Shown here: positions 1 through 12,784 of the stretch, in pieces | Position numbering within the stretch: position 1 is the first letter of the stretch | Layout of the letters: each line of letters starts with the position of its first letter | From: Pezicula radicicola | Taxonomy: Eukaryota; Ascomycota; Leotiomycetes; Helotiales; Dermateaceae | Length of the DNA: 64,000 nt | NCBI GenBank assembly: GCA_003008705.1 | Contig: PDUO01000013.1 | Coordinates: forward strand, 330,702-394,701 | Direction of reading: 5' to 3' | The notes under the pieces: generated by a model | Databases searched by the model: none | What the model saw: the letters and a program-made list of their open reading frames with translations, nothing else | What the model was told of the DNA's origin: nothing | Position numbers and translations under genes: made by a program

Positions 1-859
1 AGAGCGAAGAGCCGTTTCCATCAACAACGCTATTAAATATACAAGCGACGAATTTGCAGTGCCGCTCACCAGAGATACCTACCAACATAATCGGGTATCT
101 CGAATACCATACCATACCATACCAAAGGTGGAAACCTTGATACGTCGAAAACGTAGGAACTGACAGGTAACGAAAAAGTAAATTCTCGACTGGCTGAGGG
201 AAATTCAGTCCCAACACCAATGTTAGGAATTGTCTGCAGAGTCTAATTTGCCAATGTGGCAATGCCCAAGTAGGCATCTAGATCTGTGGAAAGTCGTGGG
301 CAAGCTCCAAGAGCCAAAGAGTACGAGTTTGGTGGTGCAACTGACCAGCATTGCTATGATTACAGCACCGATCTGACGCCTGTTTCTCGAGTTTTGTACA
401 GCATAAGCAAGTTAATAAGCAGCTTGCTGGACATTCAATGCATACTTTCAGCTAGACAAGGTAGAAGTCATTGATTGCTGATAGTTGGAGTAATCCAAGT
501 GATATATATGTACGGTTCTCAAGGCGCTGCTGACTGAGTACTGGCTTCAATACTGCATTGTGGCAGTAGTGAGAAAGGCATGTCGTCGATGTCAAATAAT
601 CTCTAGCCCCACTCCGCAAAATTTAATAAACACACACCTAGAAGCCCGAGAACTCGGGGGTGCTTCGGACATTCCGCCTCTTGGAGTCTGCCCATAAAAA
701 AAGCAATTCATCAATCAATTACTCTGATCAGCTCTGATCAGCTTTGTTTACCCCTCCAAGGGATTTCATATCCAAATTCAGACGAATTCTGCAAGTCAAT
801 CTACCCCAGAATATCCCCTGTACTGTCCAATCGGACGCAAACGGCCTCAAGCATCAACC
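1..859. other. Gene-free left edge and upstream region of the aminotransferase gene
   Basis: I see no convincing coding region here. Four tandem copies of the pentamer ATACC lie at about 104-123. The last 200 bases before the first gene are pyrimidine-rich and probably hold its promoter and 5' UTR. Confidence 0.5.
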
Positions 860-2414
860 GTGGCTCTCCTACGAAGTCTCGGTCATTACCCCGCCAAAGT
901 GGCTTCCCAATCTAGTCCAGCGAGGAGACTCTCTCTCATCGCTCGGCACCTAGATCCACGGACGCATCTTCCCATCAACACTCCATATTCAACTGAAAGA
1001 TTAACATTCGATCAATCTATTTCACCTGAATTTAGGAGACGATTCAGCACGTCCGAGAAACCACCCAAGATGTCGAGCCAACCAGATCACCCCGCATTGC
1101 TCATCCCGGGCCCTATTGAATTCGATGATGAAGTCCTCAAGTCTATGAGCCATTATAGGTGTGTAGAACCACTAAGTAATCGCTTTTAAGCACCTCGTTC
1201 TTCTCTGATTCTCGAATGCTAATTGCTGTAAATTTCACAGCGAGAGTCATGTTGGCGGGCCTTTTGTCAACACCTTCGGCGAGACCCTGACGATGCTGAG
1301 AAAGCTCTTCCAATCTACCGATCCTGCTGCACAGCCCTTGGTAATTTCAGGTTCCGGTACACTGGGATGGGACTTGGTTGCTGCAAATCTAGCAGAACCC
1401 GGTGATGATGTCCTAGTTCTGCATACCGGTTACTTTGCAGACTCCTTCGCCGACTGTTTCGAAATATATGGTGTTAAGGCTACGCAGTTGAAGGCCCCGA
1501 TTGGATCAAGACCTCAACTTCCAGAAATCGAAGCAGCATTAAAGGAGAAGAAATACAAGTTGCTGACCGTGACCCACGTAGACACATCTACCGGGGTTCT
1601 AAGTGAGCTCAAGGCCCTCTCTGAATTAGTCCACCGTGTATCTCCAGAGACTTTGTTGATTGTCGATGGTGTATGCAGCGTTGGTTGTGAGGAGATTGAG
1701 TTTGACAAATGGAATCTTGATGCGGTTATTACTGCCAGTCAGAAGGCAATCGGTTGCCCTGCTGGTCTCTCAATCTCCATGTACAGTGGCCGGGCTATTG
1801 AAACATTCAAGAACCGGAAGTCACCGCCAGGATCTTACTTTGCCTCTTTCAAAAATTGGCTACCAAGTAAGTCTATGTGCTTGATTTGAGCATGTACGTA
1901 ACTGACAATATCTACTTAGTCATGCAAAATTACGAAGCCAAAAAGCCTTCCTACTTTGCAACCCCATCACCCCAATTGATCCATGCGCTCCATACCTCTC
2001 TGTCACAGATTCTGTCTAAGCCACTTTCTGAACGCTTTGCAGCGCACAAAGCAATGTCTCAGAAGATCAAGAAAGCCGTTGGTGAACTTGGCTTGAAACA
2101 GCTTGCTGCTGACCCTGCCGACCAAGCAAATGGAATGACAGCTATCTACCTACCAGAAAATGTAAAGGTCCCAGAACTCATGCCAGCTCTGATGAAGAAG
2201 GGTGTGGTCTTTGCTGGAGGTCTCCACAAGGAGATTGCTACAAAGTATTTCCGTTTTGGACATATGGGAGTCAGCGTAGTGAGTTCCCTTCCTCAACTGC
2301 CTCTGGAGTTCCATACTGACCATCTGGTAGACTGACCCCAAGCGTGATGATATCGACCGCGCCTTGAAAGCATTGGAGACTAGTCTCTCGGATCTTGGTT
2401 ACCAAAAAGTATAG
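860..2414 (+). CDS. AGX1: Alanine-glyoxylate (serine-pyruvate type) aminotransferase, mitochondrial
   Basis: PLP-dependent class V aminotransferase that converts glyoxylate and alanine to glycine and pyruvate. Exons are 860-1158, 1241-1866, 1920-2278 and 2331-2414 (455 aa); all introns are GT-AG, and the first has a GCTAAT branch point. The family entry motif LLIPGPIEF, the GSGTLGWD loop and the PLP lysine in ASQKAIG (about K268) are visible. The first 70 residues are Arg/Ser/Thr-rich with almost no acidic residues and include RRFSTS, which looks like a mitochondrial presequence. A second in-frame ATG at 1071 (MSSQPDHP) would give a protein starting where yeast-type homologues start. There is no peroxisomal SKL-type C-terminus (it ends GYQKV). 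The main uncertainty is which ATG is used. Confidence 0.92.
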
Positions 2415-3080
2415 AGAAAACTGCATTTCAAGCACTATTGGATGAGGCATATAGAAAAAAGCAAGATAAATACTAGGCTCACCATTGAGTTTACACTATG
2501 TACATATGCAAACACTTCGATGCTGAAATTTTGGGGTTATTAGACTGTGTCTCTTTTGTATCGCGATGAAGCTGCCTAGTTATGCATTTGCACCCATGTA
2601 AGTAACTCTTTTGAGAATGCTCAGCATCTGAAGTTGTGAGAGTTGAAGTCTTGAACTTTCACGCCACTTCTCTAAGTCTTCTATCACTATCAGAGTCAAC
2701 CAACGAAGAAGCCATTACAGTACTTGTACCACATATCCTTTATGTTTAACAAAACTTCGTACTACTATTATGATCTCCTGCGTCAGGGCACATCTCTCAA
2801 TTTAATACCCAAATAGGTTTAGCGGGTCATTACCAAAAGTCCATTTGATGACTAATATCCCGAACAGTGAGCTACGAGCAATAAACGACAACGATGTGGA
2901 ACAGGTGCCGGACCACTCACTCGAACAGGTCCCACGCTGTCTCAAGTACCATACCTAACCACTAGATGTACGGAAGTGAGGAGAGTTTTGTTCTCTTATG
3001 GCGTGAACAACAGCAATCCCTAAGGTGTATACTTCTACGGACTACTACGGCCTCAGAAATCATACCTAGCACTAGAAGAC
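2415..3080. other. Intergenic region
   Basis: 3' flank of the aminotransferase gene and promoter of the sugar transporter. No ORF, RNA or repeat that I can support. Confidence 0.5.
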
Positions 3081-4946
3081 ATGGCCGACTCTGCAGAGGA
3101 ACCGTTGATGCGACCTCGTAACGAGGACGACGACGCTGATGCTGACCTCGGAGATGTTTCTCTGCTGCTTGAGAAGAATCTGCGGCATCCGGGTGTATAT
3201 GTCTGGTTGTTGACCTTTTCTGCCGGGATTAGTGGTTTGCTATTTGGATGTGCGTGAATGCTTTGCTTCCTCTTCTCAAATACAACACTGACTGACATGA
3301 GAAAACAGATGACACAGGTGTAATATCAGCAACTCTCGTTTCTATAAACTCGTCCCTCGGACATCCTCTTACGACTCTTGATAAATCACTCATTACTTCC
3401 TGCACCTCTCTCTTCGCCCTCCTCCTTCTACCATTCTCCTCAATTCTCGCCGATAGTCTGGGTCGCAAGAGTGTTGTACTGTTTGCAGACTTCGCCTTCA
3501 TTCTCGGTGCCGTAATACAAGCGGCTACTTATTCCGTATGGGGCATGATTGTAGGTCGTTCGATAGTTGGTCTGGCAGTTGGTGCTGGGAGCTTCGTTGT
3601 ACCCTTATATATTTCCGAGGTCGCTCCCTCGCCATTTAGAGGACGGCTCGTCACGCTGAATGTACTGTTCGTTACACTTGGGCAGGTCGTTGCATACGTT
3701 GTTGGCTGGGCTTTTGTCCAGTGGGGAGATGCGTTGACTGGCTGGAGATGGATGGTTGGACTCGGTGCTCTTCCTGCTGCTGTCCAGCTTGCAGTCATGG
3801 TTGCGATGCCAGAAACTCCGAGATGGCTTGTTCAAGTCGGGAGGAAAGATGAGGCGAGGAGCGTCTTGAACAAAGTCTTTGGAAAAGGCATGGATGTCCA
3901 AAAGATGGTCGACGGAGTCCTTAGGAGGATCGAGCTTGAGGTTCGTGAAGAAGAAGAGGCCAAAATAGGTCGGCAAAGGAACAATCCAACGAAAGGAGAG
4001 CCCTCGTGGCTTGCAGGTGCTAGGGATAATTGGACCGAACTGTTTCGAGTTGGTGGCAACAGGAGAGCTCTGGCTATTGCCTGCTTGCTGCAGGGACTCC
4101 AGCAACTTTGTGGTTTTGTAAGACCCCTGAATTTACCCTTTGGAATACTTCTGACCATATTAACCAACCACACAGAATGCCCTGATGTACTTCTCTGCTA
4201 CCATTTTCAACATACTTGGCTTTGAAAATCCCACACTGGCCTCCCTCAGTGTGGCACTGACGAACTTTTTCATGACATGCGTGGCTTTCGGTCTGATCGA
4301 CCGGATTGGAAAACGGCGCATACTACTCTGGTCAGTACCGATAATGGCTTTCGGTCTCATTCTTTGCAGTGGTGGCTTCTACTTTATCACCTTACCAGCC
4401 GATCTCAATAAGATAGACAACCCGTCTTCCACGCCGGAAGCATATGAGATGGTTCCGCTGTCACAACGCTATGCTCCGCTTCTTGTTCTTACCAGTGTTA
4501 TGGTTTACGTTGGTGCTTATGCTCTAGGATTGGGAAATGTCCCTTGGATGCAGTCGGAGCTGTTCCCGCTCAACGTCCGTTCAATTGGTCAGTCAATATG
4601 TCTTTTTTCTCGTCCCCTCGTAATACTATTCTGTGAATCCCAGAGCATGCCTCATGGTCTTATCCTTACTCCTTGAGAAGAATAGCGTACTAATTTGCTG
4701 ATAGGGTCCGGCATCTCTACGGCCACCAACTGGGGAGCCAATTTTTTCGTTGGATTGACCTTCCTGCCGATGATGGAATTCTTTACACCTAGTTGGACTT
4801 TTGTTATTTATGCTGGTATCTGCGTTATAGGATGGGTTTGTCTATGGCGTATATACCCGGAGACAAAAGGCATGAGCTTAGAGGAGACTGGGGCTTTGCT
4901 CGCGCAAGGATGGGGCGTCAAGGAGAGCCTGAGGAGGTTGGAGTAA
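3081..4946 (+). CDS. MFS sugar transporter, inositol-transporter type
   Basis: Twelve-helix major facilitator of the sugar porter family, probably in the plasma membrane. Exons are 3081-3249, 3309-4117, 4176-4587 and 4705-4946 (543 aa); the last intron carries a TACTAAT-like branch point. Seen in order: an acidic cytosolic N-terminus, helix 1 ending GLLFGYDTGVISA, the loop 2-3 motif DSLGRKSVV, PETPRWL after helix 6, PWMQSELFPLNVRSIGSG in helix 10, and YPETKGMSLEE after helix 12. The helix 10 string and the short C-tail resemble fungal myo-inositol permeases (ITR type) more than hexose carriers; that substrate call is inference. The gene is complete. It is followed by 1.4 kb of non-coding DNA. 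Confidence 0.88.
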
Positions 4947-6328
4947 GCTTGATAGGTAGAATTTAGATACCCTAGGAAGTAGAAACCAACAAGTTGCGTT
5001 ATCCCTTTGTGCGTCTCACGGTCCTCTACCTATGTCCCGGGACGTGCACGGTAAAATACATATATTTTTTGGTGGTAGAATTCTCGGGGTGCTGAATCCC
5101 TGTCTAGAGGGCCGTAAGACACACAAAGGGATAAGCAATGTAAACATGGGAATAGCGAAGTAAATTTTAGTGTCTTTGTTGGTCGCTTAAGTTATGAGCT
5201 GATCGCTGTATCAATGCACGCCCTTAATACCTTTAGATCATATCCGTGTGTTTGGTTCGTTCTTCTGGGATTTACGTTCCTCAACTCTTCTACTCGTTCT
5301 GCTGTTGCTGCCTAAGTCAAGTGAGCTGAGGCGGGTTAATTTACCAGAACTCAGGAATCTAGGAACGATTCATGAAATAAGCGACTCATGAGCTTGTCGA
5401 TACTGCAAAGCCAAGGCTCGCGTGAACAAGGAGATAAGAAAACGACAGGTGCCCTCGGCCGTCGCACGCTTCTGGAGAAACTTTGTGGAGTTAAATCTGT
5501 CTCCGTGATAAATCTGGGTTTATAATTAGAGCTTTGCCAGAGAGGCGAAAGCCAGCCGTTGAAAATCATTGATAACGCCCGTATACTCCACTCCGTACGG
5601 TTTAGACGGCCGGGACGGATATATGTGGAGAAGCTGTCAAGGGACGTCGTCACTCCTGCTTCGCACAAAAGTCAATGGCACCTTACCCGGATTGAAAATT
5701 ATTGGCATTATTATTGGCATAAAAAAAAGGCAAAGGCAAAAAAAAAAAAAAAAAAGGAAAAGAATTTCTCGATTATCAAGCAACGAAATAATTGCTCGGT
5801 GACTGGAGACGCTGTCGTCATACCGTCGGCACCCTATCATAAAGTATTGGCCTGTACTGTACATAATTGCAAGCCGAGACCACTTCGGCATTAGGGAGTG
5901 AGTTGAGGCCGAACACGATGGAAAAATCTGACCCAGCTGGGGATAATAGCGGAAACAGGTGGGCCAGATACTTACGGAAGATCAACAGGGTCCTTGGTCC
6001 TTGAAAGTCAAGCATCTCAGCCTTGGAAGTCAAATCTTGACGAATTACATGGATATGCCAATGGGACGTCGTTGCTAAAGCCATGCTTGGCCATTATTCA
6101 GCGACGTTGCATGGTTTAGCGTCCCTCGGTGTCCAAGCTTTTTGGTTAGCTGTTTTTTTCTACAGTAGAGGAGGATGTGGTTAAGCCGACGACCGACTGG
6201 TGTGGACCATATAATATCCCCAAATCCACATTGCTCTTCTGCTGTTTTTCGATGTTTTTCTCCTTGTCTTCTTCTTTACCTTTGCAAAAACTCCCCTCGA
6301 TACTTGGATTTCCGAGTCAATTGCCAAG
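4947..6328. other. Intergenic region with one degenerate repeat copy
   Basis: No supportable gene. A run of about 17 A residues lies near 5739-5756. Bases 5367-5406 resemble the inverted-repeat ends of the element at 43981-44384 (GATTCATGAAATAAGCGACT followed by CATGAGCTTGTCG). Confidence 0.45.
5367..5406 (-). repeat. Solo degenerate terminal-repeat-like sequence
   Basis: Shares the pattern GATTCATGAA-TAAGCGA-TCATGAG with the right end of the MITE-like element near 44.3 kb. No partner repeat was found within a few hundred bases, so this is probably an old fragment. Confidence 0.35.
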
Positions 6329-8299
6329 ATGAATGCCGCCGACCTAGAGATGGAGAGAAACGAGCGCGATGCTTCGCCGGAGCGATTTATCAATAATCCA
6401 CCTGGACGTCCTTCCTACGAAATCGAGCGAATTCCCACAGCCTCGTCCTCGTCAACCTCTTCCTCTGAAGGATCGATTGCCCGCAGAAACAACACCATGA
6501 GCCGCGTCTCTACACAGCGCGACCTTGAGAGACACCCAACAGAACTTAGCAGAATAGAGACGGGACGTCTGACGCATACGGGAACCGTTGGGCGGAGCAT
6601 AAAGAGTCGCGAGAGCAGGAAACCTCTCCCCAGCTTTGGAGCTGGGAAGCCTTATCCTCCATTATTGCCAGACCAGGAGGACTACGTTGTCGAGTTTGAT
6701 GGCCCCGACGACCCTTTGCATGCGCAGAATTGGCCGATGAAGAAGAAGTCAGTCAATTGCTCATTCATTCCTGATCTTGGGCTAATTTAAGATACTAGGT
6801 TATTTACAGCTCTTATGCTAGGATATACCACTTTGACCTCCGCCTTCACTTCGAGCATATTTTCTACAGCGACTAGAACAGTAGCAGCACAGTATCACGT
6901 TTCAACAGAAGTTGGTCTCCTGGGTCTAAGTCTTTATGTATTGGGTTTCGCTGTCGGTCCTCTTTTCTGGGCACCACTTAGCGAGCTTCGTGGTCGCCGA
7001 TTGCCAATGGTGGTTGCCATGTTTGGATTTTCCATCTTTCAAGTTGGAGTCGCAGCAGCCAAGGATCTGCAAACGATCATCCTTTGCCGGTTTTGGGGGG
7101 GTGTTTTTGGTGCATGCCCTCTCGCTGTCGTTGCCGCAGTCTTCTCAGATATGTTTGACAATCGGACTCGTGGGATGGCTATTACGGTTTTCTCCATGAC
7201 TGTATTCACTGGTCCGCTCTTGGCTCCATTTATTGGTGGATTCATTGTTGAGAGTTATCTTGGATGGCGGTGGACTGAGTGGCTTGTTGCCATCATGGGC
7301 TTCAGCTGCTTTTTCCTTAACCTCTTCTTTCTCGAAGAGACCTATCCGCCAGTCATTTTGATCTCGAAGGCAGCGGAACTTCGCCGACGCACCAAGAACT
7401 GGGGAATTCATGCCAAGCAAGATGAAATTGAGATTGACTTTAGAGAACTGGTCACCAAGAACTTTAGTCGTCCTATGCGTCTCCTTGTAACAGAACGTAA
7501 GTGCCAAAAATACTCGGAAACCTGTCATCCCTCACTAACCTATCATGCCTCACTAGCTATCGTTCTCTTACTTTCGATTTATATGGCCTTTATTTACGGA
7601 TTATTATATCTCTTCCTCACCGCCTATCCAATTGTGTTTCAGCAAATTCATGGCATGAGTGGCGGAATTGGTGGGCTTCCTTACTTGGGAATGGTCATTG
7701 GTATGCTGTTGGCAGGGCTTTATATCATCCTGACACAGCCTGCATACAACCGAAGGCTAGCCGCCAACAACAATGTGCCTGTGCCAGAGTGGCGTTTGGT
7801 TCCAGTTATACTAGGTGGCATTTCTTTTGCTATCGGTCTTTTCTTTTTCGGTTGGTCAGGATACAAAAAGTCCATTCCATGGATCGTTCCCACGATATCT
7901 GGTCTCTTCACCGGTTTTGGACTTCTTGCCATTTTCTTGCAGTCTCTCAACTACTTGGTTGATGCATATCTTATGTTTGCAGCTTCTGCAATCGCCGCGA
8001 ACACCTTCCTTCGATCGCTTGCCGGAGCCGGATTCCCGATGTTTTCTCAATACATGTTTAAGGCTTTAGGTGTGAACTGGGCGGGCACATTACTAGGATG
8101 TGTAGCACTGGCTCTCGTTCCTATCCCGGTGGCCTTCCTTGTCTATGGAGAGAGAATTAGACAACGAAGTGCCTTTGCACCAACAAAGCCCATTGCTCCA
8201 CCGAGTGAAGGCGAGGAACCCCCAACTGTTGGGGATCCAGAAAAAGTAGAGTCCCGTACGAACGGCAATAGTATTGTCAGAGGTGATAATGCTGTTTGA
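6329..8299 (+). CDS. MFS drug/polyamine-type exporter (DHA1 family)
   Basis: Major facilitator of the DHA1 drug:H+ antiporter type. Exons are 6329-6747, 6799-7496 and 7557-8299 (619 aa). The second intron is 60 nt with no stop, so retention would insert 20 residues; GTAAGT/CACTAG borders and the restored family string TEPIVLLLS argue that it is spliced. The first 140 residues are a Ser/Arg-rich cytosolic tail ending DDPLHAQNWPMKKK, the usual pre-helix-1 motif (NP/QNW) of this family. Helix 2-3 loop ELRGRRLPM and the helix 5 string MTVFTGPLLAPFIGGF are typical. The C-tail is hydrophilic. Likely a plasma-membrane exporter of polyamines or xenobiotics; the substrate is not shown by the sequence. 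Confidence 0.88.
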
Positions 8300-9674
8300 G
8301 TACAGCTACTTTCTTGTACAGCTTCGATGGAAAAGACTTACGAATTGTAATACTTGCTTTGGTCTGTTTGTAGATAGGGAGAGGCTTGATCTCATGGCGT
8401 TTTTGTGTTTTATTGATACCACACGATCATGTAATAGGATATGAGATGAGTTGAATAGGATAAGAGGAGTTGCAGTACAAGTTGGGCAAAAGAGTCAGAT
8501 GTTAGTAAAGCGTTAGTGTTAGTTAGCCGCCCTATGTGCATACCATAGGTGCATGAATCTCAAAAGTATGACACAATTCCCTGCAGCATCTCATCTCCAC
8601 GTCTCTTTAAGTTTGGATCACTCTAGACTGTTTATTTGTCTGGCACCTTCCCGGTTCTTAATGAATGGATGGAGGCCGACTTCCCTCCGCAATGCTCGCT
8701 TAAAATAGACGAACCCATAATGTGCAGAGTCTCTTCCTCAAGAGACCAAAACGGAACAAAACAAAACAAATTAAGGCAATGGGCCAAGACAAGGTCGAAA
8801 AGGCATCGAAAGCAAAAGAACGTTTCTCTCCCTCTAACCAACTTGAACTGAACTTCCTGTCCCCCTATTTTAGGTGGGCATAATGAGCGAGATCTTTAAG
8901 AGTGAGGATGAGTAACGTGTTGGGTTGGACTCAGTGAATTTGTTGATACGGCAACCACTTAGTCCGACCTACAGGCACAACTGGCAGTATAAGAGACGAT
9001 TTTCTAGTCCAGGTCAATACTAGAAATTCCTCTCTCTATTATAACAATACTTTCTGAAATGACAACAACTAAGACCAACCTCTCGATGGCAGTACTTAAC
9101 AGTCGAACGCGCTAGCCAATTGCACCACGAGGGATATACACCACATGTGTTTGTGTTGATTGTGATTACACTTTTCGTTACTAGACTATGTACGTTACCT
9201 AATGATGGAGCCTCAACACAAAACTTACAGTACCTAAGCTCAATCACTGGGCACACAAAGATATGTGGCTTTCCGGAAGGAGAAGTGCAACAGTCACATC
9301 ACAGAATTTGGATTCACAGATGGTATTAAGTCAGAGACAAATAAAGTAGATTCCAGTGTTACATATCTACAAAGTAGAATTGAAAGCTCCCAAAGGGGGC
9401 TCTCATGTTTTAGGAGAAAAGAAGGTGAACGTAGTAGTAAAGCGTAATATGAACAATCCTTGAAGGCAGACTCCTAAACCGCAGAACGCCACGCTGAAGG
9501 CCGTATGTAAAGAAGCCCGTTCATTCCTCCCTGACCTTCATAATATCAAATAATTCGCAAGCAGAGACAGAAAATGCCGTAGTGAAACAAGTAATAAGGA
9601 AATACAAAAGCCAAAGTCCATGGCCCTTGTTTTATTCGTTAATTCCACCGTGATGTCGCAGTTCGTTGTACACT
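8300..9674. other. Intergenic region containing a tRNA remnant
   Basis: Convergent 3' regions of the exporter (+) and Bud6 (-). Apart from the tRNA-Asn remnant at 9071-9134 I see no gene. Confidence 0.5.
9071..9134 (-). pseudogene. Truncated tRNA-Asn (GTT) with intact 5' half
   Basis: Read on the minus strand, bases 9134 to 9076 give an acceptor 5' strand, a D arm (GTGCAATTGGCTAGCGC), and an anticodon arm TTCGA/CTGTTAA that pairs with TCGAG after a 9-base insert at the normal intron position. The anticodon is GTT. After the variable loop (AGGTT) the sequence loses all match: there is no TTCGA T-loop, no T stem and no 3' acceptor strand complementary to TCCCTCG. It is therefore a broken copy rather than a working tRNA gene. 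Confidence 0.6.
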
Positions 9675-12600
9675 TTAAATGTCTTTGACCTCCTCCACCA
9701 CTGTCTCCTCTACTTCCACCTCAGCGTTTTGTTCTTCGGTAGGTGGGGCTTCTTCCTCGGCGGCAGCCATGGCATCCGCGCTGGTCATTCCATTTTGCCT
9801 TTCCCACACTTCCTTCCTGATCTTGTCATCCTTAGCCTTTCTGGCTCTCTCCACCTCTTCAAAGCCGCCAGACTTCTTCAGCTTACCCTCCTCGACGAAC
9901 CTGACAACCTCCTGCTGGAGCTCATCTCCACCACGCCTGCTCTCCAGCTCCTTCTGCCTGAGCTTTTCAGCTCGCTCGATGGCTTCCAGTCGATTCTCGT
10001 GGTTGGGCTGTAGAGCGCGGACTTCGCCTAGAACACCCTCCTTGGCGACTGTGGGATCCCCGCCTCCAATGTGGTTTAGGCCTCTTGAGAGAGCACGGGC
10101 AGCAGTACTGGTACCATTCGGTGTGTTTGGTGCGTCTTTCAGCTGCTCTTTAGTAGCTTGCTCCACGAGAGCAAAGGTCTGGGCCGCTTTCTCAAGATCA
10201 TCTTTGAGATCGGCAGCAAGGTCTTCTTGCATAGTCATCTCTTCGCGATCATTACAGACAGTCTCGAGCTCTTTCTCCCATATTTTCTTCCAAATGGGTT
10301 GCTCGCGCTTCAAGAAGTCTTCCATCTTCTTGAGTTCCATCGTAGCTAGAGAAATGTCTTTCGCAACATTCTCTAGTTGACGCGGAAGTGGACGAACACC
10401 ACGGAGTACCACATCTTTGCGGAGATCTTCCACGATGTCTTGAAGATCGTCAACCTGTCCCACAAGCTTGTCAGAATCTTCGTTGAGCGTCTTCTTCCCA
10501 GCGTTAACGTAGGATCGGCCAGATTCGCCTGTGATATCAGGAATAGCTGTCTTGATAGCCACACTCTTGACGGAGCTAGCTTTACTTCGAATGATTGACA
10601 TTGAGCTCTGTATATCGGCTTCGAAACCAGAGTATGTTTGTCGAAGGACGGCCAAGTCTCGCCGAAGACTCTGAATCTCGCTCAATTGAGCTTGACTATT
10701 AACTTTGGATGGGCTGACAAGTACTCCATTTGGCCGTTGGCTTTCCACGTGTGTTATTTTTGTTGGTGAGGTGGACGCAGCAGCTAGACGTGCCATCTCC
10801 TTGGCAGCATCTTGTTGCCGATCTGATACTCTCTGGATGGTAGCTTGTTGATCATCGACTGCTGTCTTTACACCCTCGACGATGCGTTTCAGCCCTCCTA
10901 ATCCTTCATCAATATGACGCTTAACCTCATCTAAAAGCTCAACATTGAGGACCAGTACCGAACGGTCCTTAATATCGTTCAGGTCTTCAAGTTCATGCCG
11001 AACCCCTGATACCGGATCTTGGATGTAAATTTCTGGCAAATCAACCCCATTATTGTGCGTATTCCACGCAAACTTCTCGATGAAGGCAAGTTGAAGTCTT
11101 GCAACCGTCAAGTCCTTATATCCATCTGTGAGAACGAATTTCTTGACCTTCGTTTTGTATTGCAGAAAAATGGTCAGCTCTTTCCCTAGCGGAGGTGACC
11201 GTTCAGGTGTAAACTGGCCATCTCGTACTGTAGTCGTTGGCTCTTGATGCTTTGGCGTTTCTGGAAACGGAGCTGCGAGTTTCTCGTCAGGCAAGTCGTT
11301 CGACTGCACTGGGAGAGCGTCTATGGGCGGTCCTTGCAATGTTGCACTTGGAGCATCAGGATCAGTAAGTGGCTGACGAAGTTTGTCCTCCGGGGTCTTC
11401 ACAACTAGACTGCCATCTGGATCCGCTTCTTGAGTTGGGGCGATTATCGGGGATGCTCCAACCTCTTCTGATATGAGACTTGGCACTCTTGCTGGATTGA
11501 GCTCAGTAGGCAGGCGGTTACTAGAGTTCTGCCGCGTGTGACGTTCCCTCTCTCGGATTTGTACTGCTCTCATAGACTCACGGGCATCATTCCGTCCTCT
11601 ATTCGGTATCGGGGAGTTTTGCGCAGGCGGTAGCATCGGTACTCCATTTGGAGATGCCCCCAAATGTTTCGAAATTTGGTATGCCGAGTATCGCCTCGAA
11701 GCCCTTCGCTCCAATTCTCCACCTCTCTGTAATGCTGCAAGAGCGTTCTGTTGCTTAGGTGGTGGAGGAGGAGGGAAATTATCCACGCTGAGTTCCCCTT
11801 GTGACGGGCCAGGTGCCATCGCACTCTCATTCCCGTACCCGGGTGGCAGGACTGGTATGTTCTGCATAGTATTACTAGATAGTGATGACTGCTCAGACGA
11901 GAGTGAGCCTCGCGTTTCATCCCGTGCTGGTAGACCTCTGCGATGCCCTACAGAAGCCCCGCGCGGAGGAATGCTACCATCATTATTCACATTATTCTGA
12001 TCTCCTCTAGTACTATCCCTAAAATTGTCTGTTAAGCCTTGGTCGAGTAGTGTCGTAAGACCGGTATTTCCACTTGCAATGCTACTGGCACTGCTATTTC
12101 TTGGTACAGCTGCCTCTCCGTTTGGCACAGTGCCATCTCGTGCTTGTTTCTGCCTTAATTTTTGTTGTTTCCGCTTTAAACCATGGAGCAGATTTATGAT
12201 TATATCCCTGATGCGAGGCAGGTATTTCTCAAGACTTTCGACGCTGGCTTCTTGGCTGAGTGTCGATTCGAGTATGTGGCGCAAGAGCTCTGGAACATTT
12301 CCTAAGTCGGAGGTATCGACATTGATTGCTGTAAAGGCTCTACAAGCAATATTGAATTCGTAACCTAATCGTACATAAACGTCGGAAACTTGTGCGTCTG
12401 TTGCTTGGTGGCGCGACCATTGTGTAAGGGTTTCGAGCAGTTGTTTTGTGGCTACTAAAAGATGGGTAACGCTCTTTTCAATCTGAGATAGTGGAGGAGT
12501 CGGTTGGCCATTTTGGGGTGTCGGTGGAGGCTGAAGTTCATAGATGTCAGCTATGTGAGCAATATCAAAAGCTTCGAGGCCAACCTCGATTTGAGGTTCC

Positions 12601-12784
12601 TAAAGACGTTCTAACTCACATTCTGTCCCCTTGCCGATCTGCTACCTTGTACTGACTTCGCAGAAGCAGACGACGTTCGTGGTTGAGGTACGCTTCCAGG
12701 CGACATTGATCGAGCAGGAACGTTGGGGGGAGGTCCTGGGTCCGCGATTGGACTCCTGCGCTGTATTGATCTTTGGGCTTGCAT
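9675..12784 (-). CDS. BUD6: Bud6/Aip3 actin-nucleation and polarity factor
   Basis: Polarisome protein that binds actin monomers and formins at growing tips. Exon 1 is 12784-12620 and exon 2 is 12530-9675 (1006 aa). The 89 nt intron has a GTGAGT donor, a GCTGAC branch point and a CTTCAG acceptor; this choice keeps frame, whereas the nearer TTTAG would make a 20 nt intron. A conserved N-terminal block begins QIEKSVTHLLVATKQLLETL, followed by about 350 disordered Ser/Pro-rich residues with a polyproline stretch. The C-terminal AIP3 domain starts near residue 505 (ELTIFLQYKTKVKKFVLTD) and is followed by long coiled coils (for example RRDLAVLRQTYSGFEADIQS). The C-terminus is acidic (VEVEETVVEEVKDI). 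Length and order match filamentous-fungal Bud6. Confidence 0.9.

Noticed and set aside
7497..7556. Reading the DHA1 exporter through this stretch without an intron
   Set aside because: The 60 nt has no stop, but borders are GTAAGT and CACTAG and its removal restores the family string TEPIVLLLS.
12531..12619. 20 nt intron (to TTTAG at 12600) in BUD6
   Set aside because: Too short for spliceosomal removal; the 89 nt alternative with a GCTGAC branch point keeps frame.
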